From NCBI RefSeq assembly GCF_013166595.1, contig NZ_JABKKG010000003.1:211408-275407 (forward strand): a stretch of 64,000 nt of DNA, read 5' to 3'. Source of the DNA: Palleniella intestinalis (GTDB lineage Bacteria; Bacteroidota; Bacteroidia; Bacteroidales; Bacteroidaceae). The position numbers were made by a program, and so were the translations under genes. This document shows, piece by piece, positions 33,819 through 44,616 of this stretch. The first letter of the stretch is position 1. Every line of letters starts with the position of its first letter. The notes under the pieces are model-generated. The model had not been told where the DNA came from, did no database searches, and was given only the letters and a program-made list of their open reading frames with translations.

Positions 33819-33905
33819 ATGAAAGGTAACACTTTGTATAGTAAAAGGTAACACTTGACCATGCAAAGTGTTACCTTTTGTTATGTCAAGTGTTACCTTT
33901 CGCTA
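33819..33905. repeat. GGTAAC hairpin array, family D, copy 2
   Basis: Four units GGTAACACTT, GGTAACACTT, AAGTGTTACC and AAGTGTTACC form nested hairpins. It lies 65 nt 3' of the MaoC-like gene (minus strand). Confidence 0.85.
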
Positions 33906-33969
33906 CACCAATAATATTCCGATGTATTTTATGGCGTTATGTAGCACAAATTCTTTGCTGCAGAAGCCT

Positions 33970-34437
33970 TTACTTGTTGAAGTAGTAGAGGAACGTTGCG
34001 ATACCCTCAAGAGCAGGTTTGCGCTGGTCCTGGATTTCGATAGTGAACTTGATTTCTGCCTTGCAGACACCGCGGAGGTTCTGGATGTTGTGCAGGACGG
34101 TCTTCATACGGATGGAGCTTCCTGTGATGACAGGCATTCCGAACTTCATCTTGTCGAGACCATAGTTCACGAGCTGTGCCACATTGTTCACCTCGATTGT
34201 GTCGTACCACAGTTTCGGGAGCAGTGACATTGTCAGATAACCATGTGCGATGGTTGACTTGAAAGGGCTCTCTGTCTTTGCGCGCTCCACGTCGACATGA
34301 ATCCACTGATAGTCAAGTGTCGCATCTGCGAACAGGTTTATACGCTCCTGATCGATTTGAAACCAGTCTGTTGTACCTATCTCTTTGCCGAGATATTCTG
34401 CAAACTCATCGTATGAGTTGATAATAACTTTTGCCAT
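33970..34437 (-). CDS. MaoC-like dehydratase
   Basis: The 155-residue protein has a hot-dog fold, with the hydratase signature FADATLDYQWIHVDVERAKT and SPFKSTIAHGYLTMSLLPKL (the Asp/His pair of R-specific enoyl-CoA hydratases). It probably hydrates enoyl-CoA, but the substrate is unknown. It is monocistronic with a TATCTTTG -7 box at 34544-34537. Confidence 0.9.
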   Translation of the reverse strand: MAKVIINSYDEFAEYLGKEIGTTDWFQIDQERINLFADATLDYQWIHVDVERAKTESPFKSTIAHGYLTMSLLPKLWYDTIEVNNVAQLVNYGLDKMKFGMPVITGSSIRMKTVLHNIQNLRGVCKAEIKFTIEIQDQRKPALEGIATFLYYFNK

Positions 34438-34536
34438 TATATTATTGTTTTGTTTGTTTTTGCCTTACTTCACCTTTTTGTGCCAATGACATGAACCGAT
34501 GCTTCCTGTCACATCTGCAAGTAAGTTTTCAATATG

Positions 34537-34544
34537 CAAAGATA
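34537..34544 (-). promoter_or_regulatory. -7 box of the MaoC-like gene
   Basis: TATCTTTG then C on the minus strand, about 100 nt before the ATG. No TTG at the standard distance was found. Confidence 0.5.
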
Positions 34545-34580
34545 ACAATTTTTTCATTCTTATTGCATATATTGTTGTAA

Positions 34581-36782
<2,202 letters not shown>

Positions 36783-36824
36783 TTTCAGGCTGCTGTCATA
36801 AGGATAAAAAACAATGTTTTTGCA

Positions 36825-37370
36825 ATGAAAAGGATAGGCATAATCAGCGATACACATTCATGGTGGGATGACAAATACTTGCAGTACTTTGAGGAGTGCG
36901 ACGAGATTTGGCATGCCGGGGACATCTGCGACATGAGCATAACCGACCGTCTTGCTGCACCATTTGGCACGGATAGCGAAGGAAACCCGAAGATCAGGAC
37001 AGTCAGGGCTGTATGTGGCAACTGCGACGGTGGCATGCTTCGCCTTGCGTTTCCTGAGGTCTTGCGGTGGAAATGTGAGGGCGTGGATGTGCTGATGAAG
37101 CATATCGGCGGTTATCCGGGCAAGTATGACCGCTCCATTGCACAACAGATATACAGCAATCCGCCACAGCTTTTTATCTCAGGACACTCACATATACTGA
37201 AAGTTATGCCGGACAAAGCTCTCGGTCTGTTGCACATCAATCCCGGTGCGGCAGGCATACAAGGGTGGCATGTGGAAAGAACGCTGGTGCGTCTGACCAT
37301 TGACGGTGACCGTATGAAGGATCTTGATGTCGTGACCTTGGGCGACAGGGGGGCTGAGCAAATGCTTTAA
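36825..37370 (+). CDS. YfcE/MJ0936-type metallophosphoesterase
   Basis: The 181-residue protein starts at MKRIGIISDTHSWWDDKYLQ. The motifs ISDTHS, HAGDICD, CGNCDG and ISGHSHI (metal-binding Asp/His/Asn) define the small calcineurin-like phosphodiesterase family. The substrate is unknown. It follows ligA by 42 nt. Confidence 0.92.
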   Translation: MKRIGIISDTHSWWDDKYLQYFEECDEIWHAGDICDMSITDRLAAPFGTDSEGNPKIRTVRAVCGNCDGGMLRLAFPEVLRWKCEGVDVLMKHIGGYPGKYDRSIAQQIYSNPPQLFISGHSHILKVMPDKALGLLHINPGAAGIQGWHVERTLVRLTIDGDRMKDLDVVTLGDRGAEQML

Positions 37371-37407
37371 GCGGAATCTTGTTATACAAACTATAAAACC
37401 GAATCTT

Positions 37408-37845
37408 ATGAAAAGTCTGATTATTACATTGGTTTGGGCAATGATGTTTGCAACAACGCCTTGCATGGCGCAGAACGATTGCGGTCGGCATGGTGAGAGA
37501 AAACATGAAAAACGACACCACCGCCCACATTATTATATAGGTGCAGATGCAGTGCTCTTTGGCGATAGGAAGGTGGAAGGTGCGTCGGTGACAAGTTTCA
37601 AGGTGCTGAATGACGGTTATGCCAAAGACAGTTGGAGTGTCTACTTTGATGGAACGAAGATAAAAGACGCATCATGCAACAGTTTCACCGTGCTTGGTCA
37701 TGGTTATGCCAAAGACAGTTGGAACGTCTACTACTATGGCAAAAAGATAGAGGGTGCAAGCAGCGATTCGTTCAAATGTGACTCCCATGGTTATGCTCAC
37801 GACTCATGGAACACCTATTTCCGTGGTCGCAAGGTTGAGAAATGA
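37408..37845 (+). CDS. Exported DKNYY-type repeat protein
   Basis: The 145-residue protein has a signal peptide (MKSLIITLVWAMMFATTPCM, cleavage near AQN), a His/Arg/Lys-rich stretch (RHGERKHEKRHHRPHYY), then three repeats of about 25 residues (GYAKDSWSVYFDGTKIKDAS; GYAKDSWNVYYYGKKIEGAS; GYAHDSWNTYFRGRKVEK). DKNYY repeats have no known function. It ends before a bidirectional hairpin. Confidence 0.85.
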   Translation: MKSLIITLVWAMMFATTPCMAQNDCGRHGERKHEKRHHRPHYYIGADAVLFGDRKVEGASVTSFKVLNDGYAKDSWSVYFDGTKIKDASCNSFTVLGHGYAKDSWNVYYYGKKIEGASSDSFKCDSHGYAHDSWNTYFRGRKVEK

Positions 37846-37860
37846 CAGAATACATAAAAC

Positions 37861-37885
37861 AAGTAGCAGTCCCAAACTGCTACTT
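37861..37885. terminator. Bidirectional terminator
   Basis: AAGTAGCAGT and ACTGCTACTT form a perfect 10-bp stem with a five-nt loop, followed by a T-rich run on the plus strand. It overlaps the DUF4861 stop codon at 37884-37886. Confidence 0.8.
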
Positions 37886-39047
37886 ATTTTATTTTTATTA
37901 TCAACGGTGCTTGCAGTTCTTCGTAAAAATCAGTGAGATACTGCTCCCAATGCTGCATGCCTTTTATGCCGCCTTTGCTCCAACCGGCACCCCAATAGTA
38001 TGTGTACGAGTGGCCGGGAGTGTACGATGTGTGGCTGATGATTTGTGAAACAGCGTCTCCTTGGGCAGGATTCAATGGAGTTACGGACACGGAGTCCGGA
38101 CGGATAGGGCTTACTATGCCGATGAAAATCACACCGTTGCCGTTGTCCGGGTTGTCGGTAAGGTCGGCATAGGCGATGAATCGGTTGTCTTTGCCTATCG
38201 AGTAACCTCGCTTGTTCTGCTTGTGTATGACAATACCCGTAACGAGTTCATGGGCAGTTGACAGGTTTGAGTATGTCACTGTTGTCTTGTTCATCCACGA
38301 ACCTTTGTCAAGACTGATGACACGGCTTTCCACAACGGTGTCCGTACCTATGACTTCCGGGCAGCAAGTGATGCGTGCCGTGGTGCGGAGTGGGCCGTTT
38401 TCGAGGATTTCGCACCTCTCATAGGCGCACGGATAGGCAATGCTGCCATTGTCCACAAGCGCATTCATGCCTGCTCCGAGTGTGCGCCCGACGGTGTAAG
38501 CGTCCATTCCCGAACCATGGTCTTTGTGGTAGCTTATGCCTTTTTGGCAATGGTCATGGTAGCGTTGCTCCAGTACAGGGTAGCCGACAGACTTCGTCCA
38601 GATGTCGTAACCGCTGACATTGCCGCCTCCGTTGCGGTATGCCGGGCCATAAAGACGGTAGCCGCCACGGTCGTTCTCCCATGTGAAATCGTCCTGAAAG
38701 TCATACCTTATCTGGCTCACACATACCGTGTCGAATGCTTGTGCAGTGCTTTTTCTCAGCTTGTAGTGCTTTGTCTCTCCTGCACGGATGTCTGTTTCTA
38801 TCAGCAGTTTGTTGTCGTAAGTCAGTTGGTAGATCACTTTCCTGCCGTCATTGTCCAATAGTTCAAATCCCGATGCGAACTTCGCAGGCAGAGCGGATGC
38901 GTCCATCTCTGCCACACATGCATATCGGTGGTGGGATGACGGATTATGAACAGACAGTGTGCTGCCCGCAGAACAGCTTCCCAATGTCAGGATAGCGGCT
39001 GCGGACAGAACACTGAAAGGTATGTAATATCGTTTTCTTGAAACCAT
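37884..39047 (-). CDS. DUF4861 family lipoprotein
   Basis: The 387-residue protein has a lipobox (LGSCSAGSTLSV) near residue 23, predicting an outer-membrane or periplasmic lipoprotein. The body includes WENDRGGYRLYGPAYRNGG, YDIWTKSVGYPVLEQRYHD and HKQNKRGYSIGKDNRFIAYA, matching DUF4861 proteins often encoded beside GH105 or GH88 genes. No enzymatic activity is established for it. It is 38 nt downstream of the GH105-DUF2264 gene and surely co-transcribed. Its first nine codons nearly duplicate the start of that gene. Confidence 0.88.
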   Translation of the reverse strand: MVSRKRYYIPFSVLSAAAILTLGSCSAGSTLSVHNPSSHHRYACVAEMDASALPAKFASGFELLDNDGRKVIYQLTYDNKLLIETDIRAGETKHYKLRKSTAQAFDTVCVSQIRYDFQDDFTWENDRGGYRLYGPAYRNGGGNVSGYDIWTKSVGYPVLEQRYHDHCQKGISYHKDHGSGMDAYTVGRTLGAGMNALVDNGSIAYPCAYERCEILENGPLRTTARITCCPEVIGTDTVVESRVISLDKGSWMNKTTVTYSNLSTAHELVTGIVIHKQNKRGYSIGKDNRFIAYADLTDNPDNGNGVIFIGIVSPIRPDSVSVTPLNPAQGDAVSQIISHTSYTPGHSYTYYWGAGWSKGGIKGMQHWEQYLTDFYEELQAPLIIKIK

Positions 39048-39085
39048 TCTTGATATTCAAACAGTAAGGCGTTTATGTCGAAATC

Positions 39086-41401
39086 TTAGAACAAATCGCG
39101 GACTTTGCTCCCGTCATCCCAATGATGGTCCTTCGGGAAAGGCTTGCCGTTCCATGCCTTTTTGTTTGTCCAATCTGCAGGAGCGTCACTCCAGAAAGGA
39201 TGAGTGGCAGGGAGACCGAGAGGCAGGAATGACAGTGAGGTCATGTACAGAGACCCGTTGTTCGTGTACCAGTCGGCAATGTTCGGCTGCCGTCCGGCGA
39301 ATCCGATTGTCAGGAAGCCACCTTCGTTGAAATTCTCCTTGCCGTCAAACATCCTGTGCATGACCGCAGTCAATGCTGCCCGCACCTGTCCGTTGGTCAG
39401 TCCGGCAGGAAGTTTCTCGTGCCATGCCATCATTGCCAAAGGCTGCATTGTCGCCATGCGGTAGGGAATGGAACGTCCGAAGACAGGGAACGTGCCTTCC
39501 GGCGAAATCATACGCTCGAGTACGATGGCAAACTTCTGCGCCCGCTTGAGTGCACGGTCATAGTATTTCTGATAATGTATGCGTGTGCGCACCTTCGCAT
39601 CTATCATAGCTTGAAGCGTTTCAAGATACATAGGGTGGAAAACAAAACTGCTGTAATAGTCAAAGGCAAAAGAAGGACCGTCGGCATACCATCCGTCGCC
39701 GACATACCACTCCTCGACTTTGCGTATTGCGGAGTTTATGCGGAAGTCATCATGTGGCGCACCCGCTTTGGCAAGCAGGCTTTCGATGGTGGCAGAGAAC
39801 AGCAGCCAGTTGGTATAAGGTGGGTCGACACGGCGCAACAGTGTGAACTCCTTGATGTAGCGTTGCTTTGTTGTCTCGTCAAGTGGTGTCCACAACGCAT
39901 CAAATCCGCGCAGGAAACTCTCTGCAATGTATGCCGCATCCACAAGTGGTTGTCCTTCATTGCGCCACAGGAGGTAGTCCGGGCTGTCAGGGTCAACGGC
40001 GTTCTTGTAGCTTGCGAGCGCCAGTTGGCGCAGCTCCTTGCGCTTTGCACCCTCGTCAGTGTTGTCGTCCGGCAGTGCCAGCCATGGAGCAATGCCTGCC
40101 ATAAGTCTGCCGAACGCCTCCATGTAGGTCACCTTCTTGTCGCGTCCGTCCCATGTCGGGCTGACTTCCACAACCATATTCTTCTGCAGTTCGCCTTTTG
40201 CCATGTTGCTGAGGACAGGATAAGCCATATTGTAAAGCAAGTCCACCCAATACTTTCGGTCGGTATTGCTGCCTGCTTCGAGGTAGCGTGTGTACTCGCA
40301 GGCTGCAAGCAGGAATGCACCGACACCGAAGTTTGATGTGGATTTTGCGTCAACCACCTGTCCCGGAATAGCCTTCTCGCCGATAGGCTGCACGTAGCCT
40401 ATGCGCCCGTCCTTCTGCAAAGCAGTGTTCTTGAGATAGTTCCAGCCTTTCAAAGCCGCATCCTTGTATTTCGCTTCGGTAAGGTAACCATTGTTTATTC
40501 CCCACAGAAGACCGTAGGTGAAGAATGCCGTACCGGAGGTTTCCGGTCCCGGCGCGTGTGCTTCATCGTACATGGAACGGCTCCAATAGCCACCCTTCTG
40601 CTGACACGCCACCACACCGTCGGCAAGCCTTATGTACTTGTCCTCGAAGAATTTGCGGTGCTTGTAGTCGTCAGGCAAATCCTGAAGCACTTTCGCAAGT
40701 CCTGCAAGCACCCAGCCGTCGCCACGCGCCCAGAAGTCTTTCTTGCCGTTCGCGCTCTTATGCTTTGGATAAACATATTTCGCATCACGATAGTACAGCC
40801 CCTCATCAGCGTCATACATTATGCTGTCGGAATACAGAATATACTCATACAGCTTTTCAAGATACTTCGGGTTGCCGGTTATCTTATGCAGTTTTGTCAT
40901 GACCGGCATGACCATGTACAGTCCGTCCGACCACCACCAATAATCGTTTTTCGGTGTGGACATCTCGTATTCCATCACCTGCCGTGCACGTCGTATGCGT
41001 CTGTCGTCGGGAAGGATGTTGTAAAGGTCGGCATAAGTCTGGAAGCAAATCTGCCAGTCGCCGAACAGCACATGGTTGTCCGTCTCGCCATAGTTGTATT
41101 TCCATTTCGACTTGTCGTTGCCTTTCGCGCCCTTCCATTCGTTGTGTTCAGCCCATTTCAGTGAGTAAGCAAGCCATTCCTCATTGCCTGTGAGACGGTA
41201 AGCCTCCATGTTGCCGGTGTGATACGCGGCATTATCCCAAAAGGCATTCCTTTCCGGCTTGTTGTTGCGTTGCCAATAGTTGTTGGCTTTTGCTATGATA
41301 GAGCGTACTTTTGCCGCCTCATTTGCCGGCAAAACGGTAGGGAAACACAATAAAAGACATGCAAACAGTGCTGTTTTGATATAATGTTTTCTTGAAATCA
41401 T
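39086..41401 (-). CDS. Fusion of GH105 unsaturated uronyl hydrolase and DUF2264
   Basis: The 771-residue protein has a signal peptide (residues 1 to about 26). Residues about 28-385 are GH105: NAAYHTGNMEAYRLTGNEEW, WWWSDGLYMVMPVMTKLHKI with the catalytic Asp in SDGLYM, and FWARGDGWVLAGLAKVL. Residues about 395-745 match DUF2264 (EAFGRLMAGIAPWLALPDDN; DYLLWRNEGQPLVDAAYIAE; VEEWYVGDGWYADGPSFAFD). GH105 removes unsaturated galacturonate from rhamnogalacturonan oligomers. DUF2264 is a six-hairpin-type domain of unknown role, so the fusion may act on both ends of a substrate. It heads an operon with DUF4861. Confidence 0.93.
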   Translation of the reverse strand: MISRKHYIKTALFACLLLCFPTVLPANEAAKVRSIIAKANNYWQRNNKPERNAFWDNAAYHTGNMEAYRLTGNEEWLAYSLKWAEHNEWKGAKGNDKSKWKYNYGETDNHVLFGDWQICFQTYADLYNILPDDRRIRRARQVMEYEMSTPKNDYWWWSDGLYMVMPVMTKLHKITGNPKYLEKLYEYILYSDSIMYDADEGLYYRDAKYVYPKHKSANGKKDFWARGDGWVLAGLAKVLQDLPDDYKHRKFFEDKYIRLADGVVACQQKGGYWSRSMYDEAHAPGPETSGTAFFTYGLLWGINNGYLTEAKYKDAALKGWNYLKNTALQKDGRIGYVQPIGEKAIPGQVVDAKSTSNFGVGAFLLAACEYTRYLEAGSNTDRKYWVDLLYNMAYPVLSNMAKGELQKNMVVEVSPTWDGRDKKVTYMEAFGRLMAGIAPWLALPDDNTDEGAKRKELRQLALASYKNAVDPDSPDYLLWRNEGQPLVDAAYIAESFLRGFDALWTPLDETTKQRYIKEFTLLRRVDPPYTNWLLFSATIESLLAKAGAPHDDFRINSAIRKVEEWYVGDGWYADGPSFAFDYYSSFVFHPMYLETLQAMIDAKVRTRIHYQKYYDRALKRAQKFAIVLERMISPEGTFPVFGRSIPYRMATMQPLAMMAWHEKLPAGLTNGQVRAALTAVMHRMFDGKENFNEGGFLTIGFAGRQPNIADWYTNNGSLYMTSLSFLPLGLPATHPFWSDAPADWTNKKAWNGKPFPKDHHWDDGSKVRDLF

Positions 41402-41441
41402 AAAACAGATAATAATTAGTTAGATATGTGAAATTTCCTTA

Positions 41442-41472
41442 CAAAGTTAGGAAAAATTCCTGTAATCTGCAA
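41442..41472 (-). promoter_or_regulatory. Promoter of the GH105-DUF4861 operon
   Basis: On the minus strand TTG (41472-41470) and TAACTTTG (41449-41442) are 20 nt apart. The leader is about 40 nt. Confidence 0.75.
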
Positions 41473-41544
41473 GAATTGTGCACGAAAACGTGGAATATCG
41501 GAAGTTTTTGGCATGCAAGAAAATCTTTTTTCAAATATATTGTG

Positions 41545-41552
41545 TAAATTTG
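41545..41552 (+). promoter_or_regulatory. -7 box of the BNR-propeller gene
   Basis: TAAATTTG followed by C lies 37 nt before the ATG. It is divergent from the GH105 promoter, about 100 nt apart, with no -33 TTG at the proper spacing. Confidence 0.45.
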
Positions 41553-41589
41553 CACTTGAAGACTATGCAATCCATGTAAAACAAATAAA

Positions 41590-42897
41590 ATGAAAATCAG
41601 TATCTTTCTTGCTGCTATGCTTGCTTTGACAAGTGTGGCAGCCTTCCCGAAAAGCCCTAAAACAAAGCCGTTGAAGACGCATCTTTCGATGGTGGGGAGC
41701 GGCTGGAGCGGCACTTCCGTCAATACGGCGGTGTTCCGTACGAACTCCGTGGCCTCGCACGGCAACACGCAATATGTGTCCTATTACGATGCGGACGGTT
41801 TCCTTACCCTTGCCAAACGGCGCATGGGGACGGACAAATGGACCGTGCAGCGCAGCCAATACAAGGGGAATGTCAAGGATGGGCATAACGTAATCTGCAT
41901 AGGCATTGACGGTGACGGCTACCTTCATGTGGCATTTGACCACCACGGGCATCCGCTGCGCTATGCCCGCAGCATAGCTCCCGGCAGCCTTACGCTTGGT
42001 GACCGGGAGCCGATGACCGGCATTGACGAGAAGAATGTGACATACCCGGAGTTCTATACCCTTGCCGACGGTGACCTGCTCTTTGTCTATCGCTCAGGCG
42101 CTTCAGGGCGCGGAAACATGGCGATGAACCGTTATGACAGGCGGACGAAGCAATGGATTAGGGTTCAGGACTCGCTGATTGACGGCGAGAACCAACGCAG
42201 TCCGTATTGGCAGGTGTATGTCGACGGCAAGGGAATAATCCATGTTTCGTGGGTATGGCGTGAGACATGGCTCGTGGAGACAAACCATGATTTGTGCTAT
42301 GCGCGTTCTGCTGACGGCGGAAAGACATGGACTCGCAGTGACGGAACGCCATACGTGCTGCCGATAACTGCCGCAAATGCGGAATACGCCTGGCGCATAC
42401 CGCAAAACTCAGAGCTGATAAACCAAACTTCCATGACGGCGGATGCCGATTCGCGCCCATACATCGTGACCTATTGGCGTGACAGTGACTCCACCGTTCC
42501 GCAGTACAGGCTGGTGTGGCATGACGGCGGGAAGTGGGGCAGCCGTGTCATATCCCGGCGCACCACGCCATTCTCCTTGTCAGGCGGCGGCACGAAAATG
42601 ATTCCCATTTCCCGCCCGAGGATAGTTGCCGACGGCAAGAATGTCGGTGTCATCTTCCGCGATGTTGAGCGCGACAGCCGTGTGTCCTATGCCTATTCCA
42701 CCACTGGCTGCAACGGCGAGTGGCAGACCGTTGACCTTACCGACTTCCCCGTTGGTGCATGGGAGCCAAGCTGTGACACAGAATTATGGCGCAGCAAGCA
42801 ACGCCTTGACATCTTTGTGCAGCAGACATCGCAGGGCGACGGCGAGCGCACGGTGGACGCTGCACCGACTCCGGTGTATGTCTTGGAGGTGCGATAG
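41590..42897 (+). CDS. Secreted BNR-type seven-bladed propeller protein
   Basis: The 435-residue protein has a signal peptide (MKISIFLAAMLALTSVAAFP) and propeller repeats with Asp-box-like motifs (RSADGGKTWTRSDGTPY; GYLHVAFDHHGHPLRYARS; HVSWVWRETWLVETNHDLCY). It belongs to the BNR_4-like proteins; some propeller relatives are polysaccharide lyases acting on rhamnose-glucuronate linkages, but I cannot assign an activity. Divergent position beside GH105 suggests a role in pectic substrates. Codon usage is GC-rich. Confidence 0.78.
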   Translation: MKISIFLAAMLALTSVAAFPKSPKTKPLKTHLSMVGSGWSGTSVNTAVFRTNSVASHGNTQYVSYYDADGFLTLAKRRMGTDKWTVQRSQYKGNVKDGHNVICIGIDGDGYLHVAFDHHGHPLRYARSIAPGSLTLGDREPMTGIDEKNVTYPEFYTLADGDLLFVYRSGASGRGNMAMNRYDRRTKQWIRVQDSLIDGENQRSPYWQVYVDGKGIIHVSWVWRETWLVETNHDLCYARSADGGKTWTRSDGTPYVLPITAANAEYAWRIPQNSELINQTSMTADADSRPYIVTYWRDSDSTVPQYRLVWHDGGKWGSRVISRRTTPFSLSGGGTKMIPISRPRIVADGKNVGVIFRDVERDSRVSYAYSTTGCNGEWQTVDLTDFPVGAWEPSCDTELWRSKQRLDIFVQQTSQGDGERTVDAAPTPVYVLEVR

Positions 42898-42948
42898 GAT
42901 GATATTGATAGTCAATGTGATAATGTTGTGATAAAGCATTGTGTTCAA

Positions 42949-42988
42949 GTAAGCAACTGTTGAAAAAGAGTTTTCAACAGTTGCTTAC
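42949..42988. terminator. Perfect 18-bp hairpin after the BNR gene
   Basis: GTAAGCAACTGTTGAAAA pairs perfectly with TTTTCAACAGTTGCTTAC around a four-base loop (AGAG). No T-tract follows on the plus strand, so the mechanism may not be a standard terminator. Confidence 0.6.
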
Positions 42989-43047
42989 TATAAAACCGAT
43001 ATTTTTATGTGGCTATTTATAGCTTTTCCTCTTAGTCTATTATTCGG

Positions 43048-43129
43048 TTATCACATTTTTCCGATACAAAAATACTCATTTTATCACATTTTTCCAGGTG
43101 TTTTTGGGTGCTGTTTATCACATTTTTCC
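43048..43129 (+). repeat. Three direct repeats TTATCACATTTTTCC
   Basis: Identical 15-bp copies lie at 43048-43062, 43081-43095 and 43115-43129, with periods of 33 and 34 nt. The spacer sequences differ. No gene start is immediately downstream, so they may be protein-binding sites or remnants. Confidence 0.75.
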
Positions 43130-43330
43130 AAGAAAAGGAAGGGAAGATGTTGTTTTTTGCATATTCTCAGTGTATGGTAAAAAAGCTATCTGTATGCTTG
43201 CGAGAGACTGATGATTTAGGCATGAAAAATATGCATGAGTTTTCTAATGTTTTACTTGTAATAATTGGAAAAATATGCTTCATTTTGCCAATTATGACCT
43301 TTCGTTATGCAAAAAGTAGTACTTTAGATG

Positions 43331-43400
43331 ATGAAAAGTTATACTTTGTGTGGTAAAAGGTTATGAAAAACACTGCATTTTGTTACCAAAAAACTGGTAA
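43331..43400. repeat. GGTAAC hairpin array, family D, degenerate copy 3
   Basis: ATGAAAAGTTATACTTTGTG followed by TGGTAAAAGGTTATG and GTTACCAAAAAACTGGTAA resemble copy 1 with substitutions. It lies 3' of the inositol-phosphatase gene on the minus strand and overlaps the hairpin at 43366-43416. Confidence 0.5.
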
Positions 43401-43416
43401 AAATGCAGTGTTTTTT
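43366..43416. terminator. Hairpin with T-tract
   Basis: AAAAACACTGCATTTT and AAAAATGCAGTGTTTTT pair around an inner ACC/GGT stem, with T runs on the plus strand. The upstream candidate ORF (43108-43356) is not convincing, so its parent transcript is unclear. The rest of 42989-43633 holds no supported gene. Confidence 0.6.
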
Positions 43417-43633
43417 ATATTTTCATGTGAGACGTATTGGGTAAGTTGTTGATTGCCAGTGTGATGAGTAAATGCGTGAGATTTTAAAATTCCCACATTT
43501 CTTATCAGAAAAAATCTACAAGCGATTCTCCAGAGGGCAAAATGCCGTGAGTTTTCTAATTATTCTGTTGCAGAGGGAAAGAAAGCAGGGGCTCGCTGTT
43601 CGGTGAAACAAGCATTGTCGCTGTGCTTGCCGG

Positions 43634-44440
43634 CTATTTCCGGCAGTGCTTGCGCACAATGTCAAGCAGCAGGCGGTGGTTGTCAGGAGAATTGCCTGCG
43701 ACGAGGCCGCATGGGTCAATGCAGGTTACGGCATTGCCCTCAAGGTCGGTGATTATGCCTCCTGCTTCGGTGAGGATGAGGGATGCTGCAGCATAGTCCC
43801 ATGGGCTGAGGATATATTCAAAATAGAGTTCGCAGCGTCCCATGGCAACATAGCACAGTTCCGGTGCACAGGCTCCGAAGCGTCTGAGGTCATTGATCTG
43901 TGGGAAAGTCTCGCTGATTATTGCCGAGCATACGGCGGCGTGCTCCTTATGGTACACCGGCAGGGCGGTGCATAGCAGGGAATTGCCGAAAGAACGATGT
44001 GAGACACTGATGCGTCTGGCTGGTTTGAGTGTTGTTTTTGTCTCGCAGTCAATCATTTCAAGGTATGCCCCTTTGCCTTTTTCTGCAAAGAATAGTTCAC
44101 CGGTGATAGGGATGTAGACCATGCCGAGCTGCATGGCGGAATCTTTGCGCAGTCCGACACAGATGGCTGATTGTGCTATGCCGCGGCTGTAGTTTGCCGT
44201 GCCGTCGATAGGGTCGATAATCCATGTGTACTCATGTGTGGCATCATTGATGTCTTTCTCTTCGCATAGGAATCCGCTTTCAGGAAGGATTGTAGAGAGA
44301 TTCTTGCATAGGAAGTCTTGGACGGCGACATCTGACGAGGTGACAATGTTTGCCATTCCGTCTTTTTCCTCTATTTCAAATGCATCTGTGGACATCAGGC
44401 GCGATGCTTCAAGTACAATCTGTTTTACTTTGTCTATCAT
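43634..44440 (-). CDS. Inositol monophosphatase family protein
   Basis: The 268-residue protein starts at MIDKVKQIVLEASRLM. Motif A WIIDPIDGTANYSRG (DPIDGT metal site) and motif B SPWDYAAASLILTEAGG (WD..A...L..EAGG) are both present, together with the upstream NIVTSSD and FLCEEKD acidic residues. Substrates in the family include inositol-1-phosphate, PAP and fructose-1,6-bisphosphate. A longer ORF start at 44491 has no support. Confidence 0.93.
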   Translation of the reverse strand: MIDKVKQIVLEASRLMSTDAFEIEEKDGMANIVTSSDVAVQDFLCKNLSTILPESGFLCEEKDINDATHEYTWIIDPIDGTANYSRGIAQSAICVGLRKDSAMQLGMVYIPITGELFFAEKGKGAYLEMIDCETKTTLKPARRISVSHRSFGNSLLCTALPVYHKEHAAVCSAIISETFPQINDLRRFGACAPELCYVAMGRCELYFEYILSPWDYAAASLILTEAGGIITDLEGNAVTCIDPCGLVAGNSPDNHRLLLDIVRKHCRK

Positions 44441-44550
44441 GTGTTGGTGTGTTATGTAGGTTTGATGTTTCTTTCTTTTTGTACTTTGCACAGGCTGTTG
44501 GCAAAGTGTATGCCAATACAGGATTGTGATGGTCTCTGTTGTCAGGGAAA

Positions 44551-44583
44551 CAAAAAGACCGCCGACTCTGAGAGCCAGCGGTC
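44551..44583 (-). terminator. Terminator of the small lipoprotein gene
   Basis: GACCGC (44557-44562) and GCGGTC (44578-44583) form the base of a stem that extends through CTCT/AGAG. The minus strand continues TTTTTG. Confidence 0.75.
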
Positions 44584-44616
44584 ATGTCTGTCGTACTGTT
44601 CGTACTAAGTTGATGA

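Noticed and set aside
33819..33905. CRISPR array
   Set aside because: GGTAACACTT units are short, alternate in orientation and have no uniform spacers; no cas gene is present.
39356..40336. 326-codon ORF antisense to the GH105-DUF2264 gene
   Set aside because: It is the shadow of a long, GC-rich coding region with clear domains on the other strand. Cys/His-rich nonsense composition.
43108..43356. 82-codon plus-strand ORF in the 42.9-43.6 kb gap
   Set aside because: It overlaps the 15-mer repeats and the degenerate D array and has no promoter or recognisable family.
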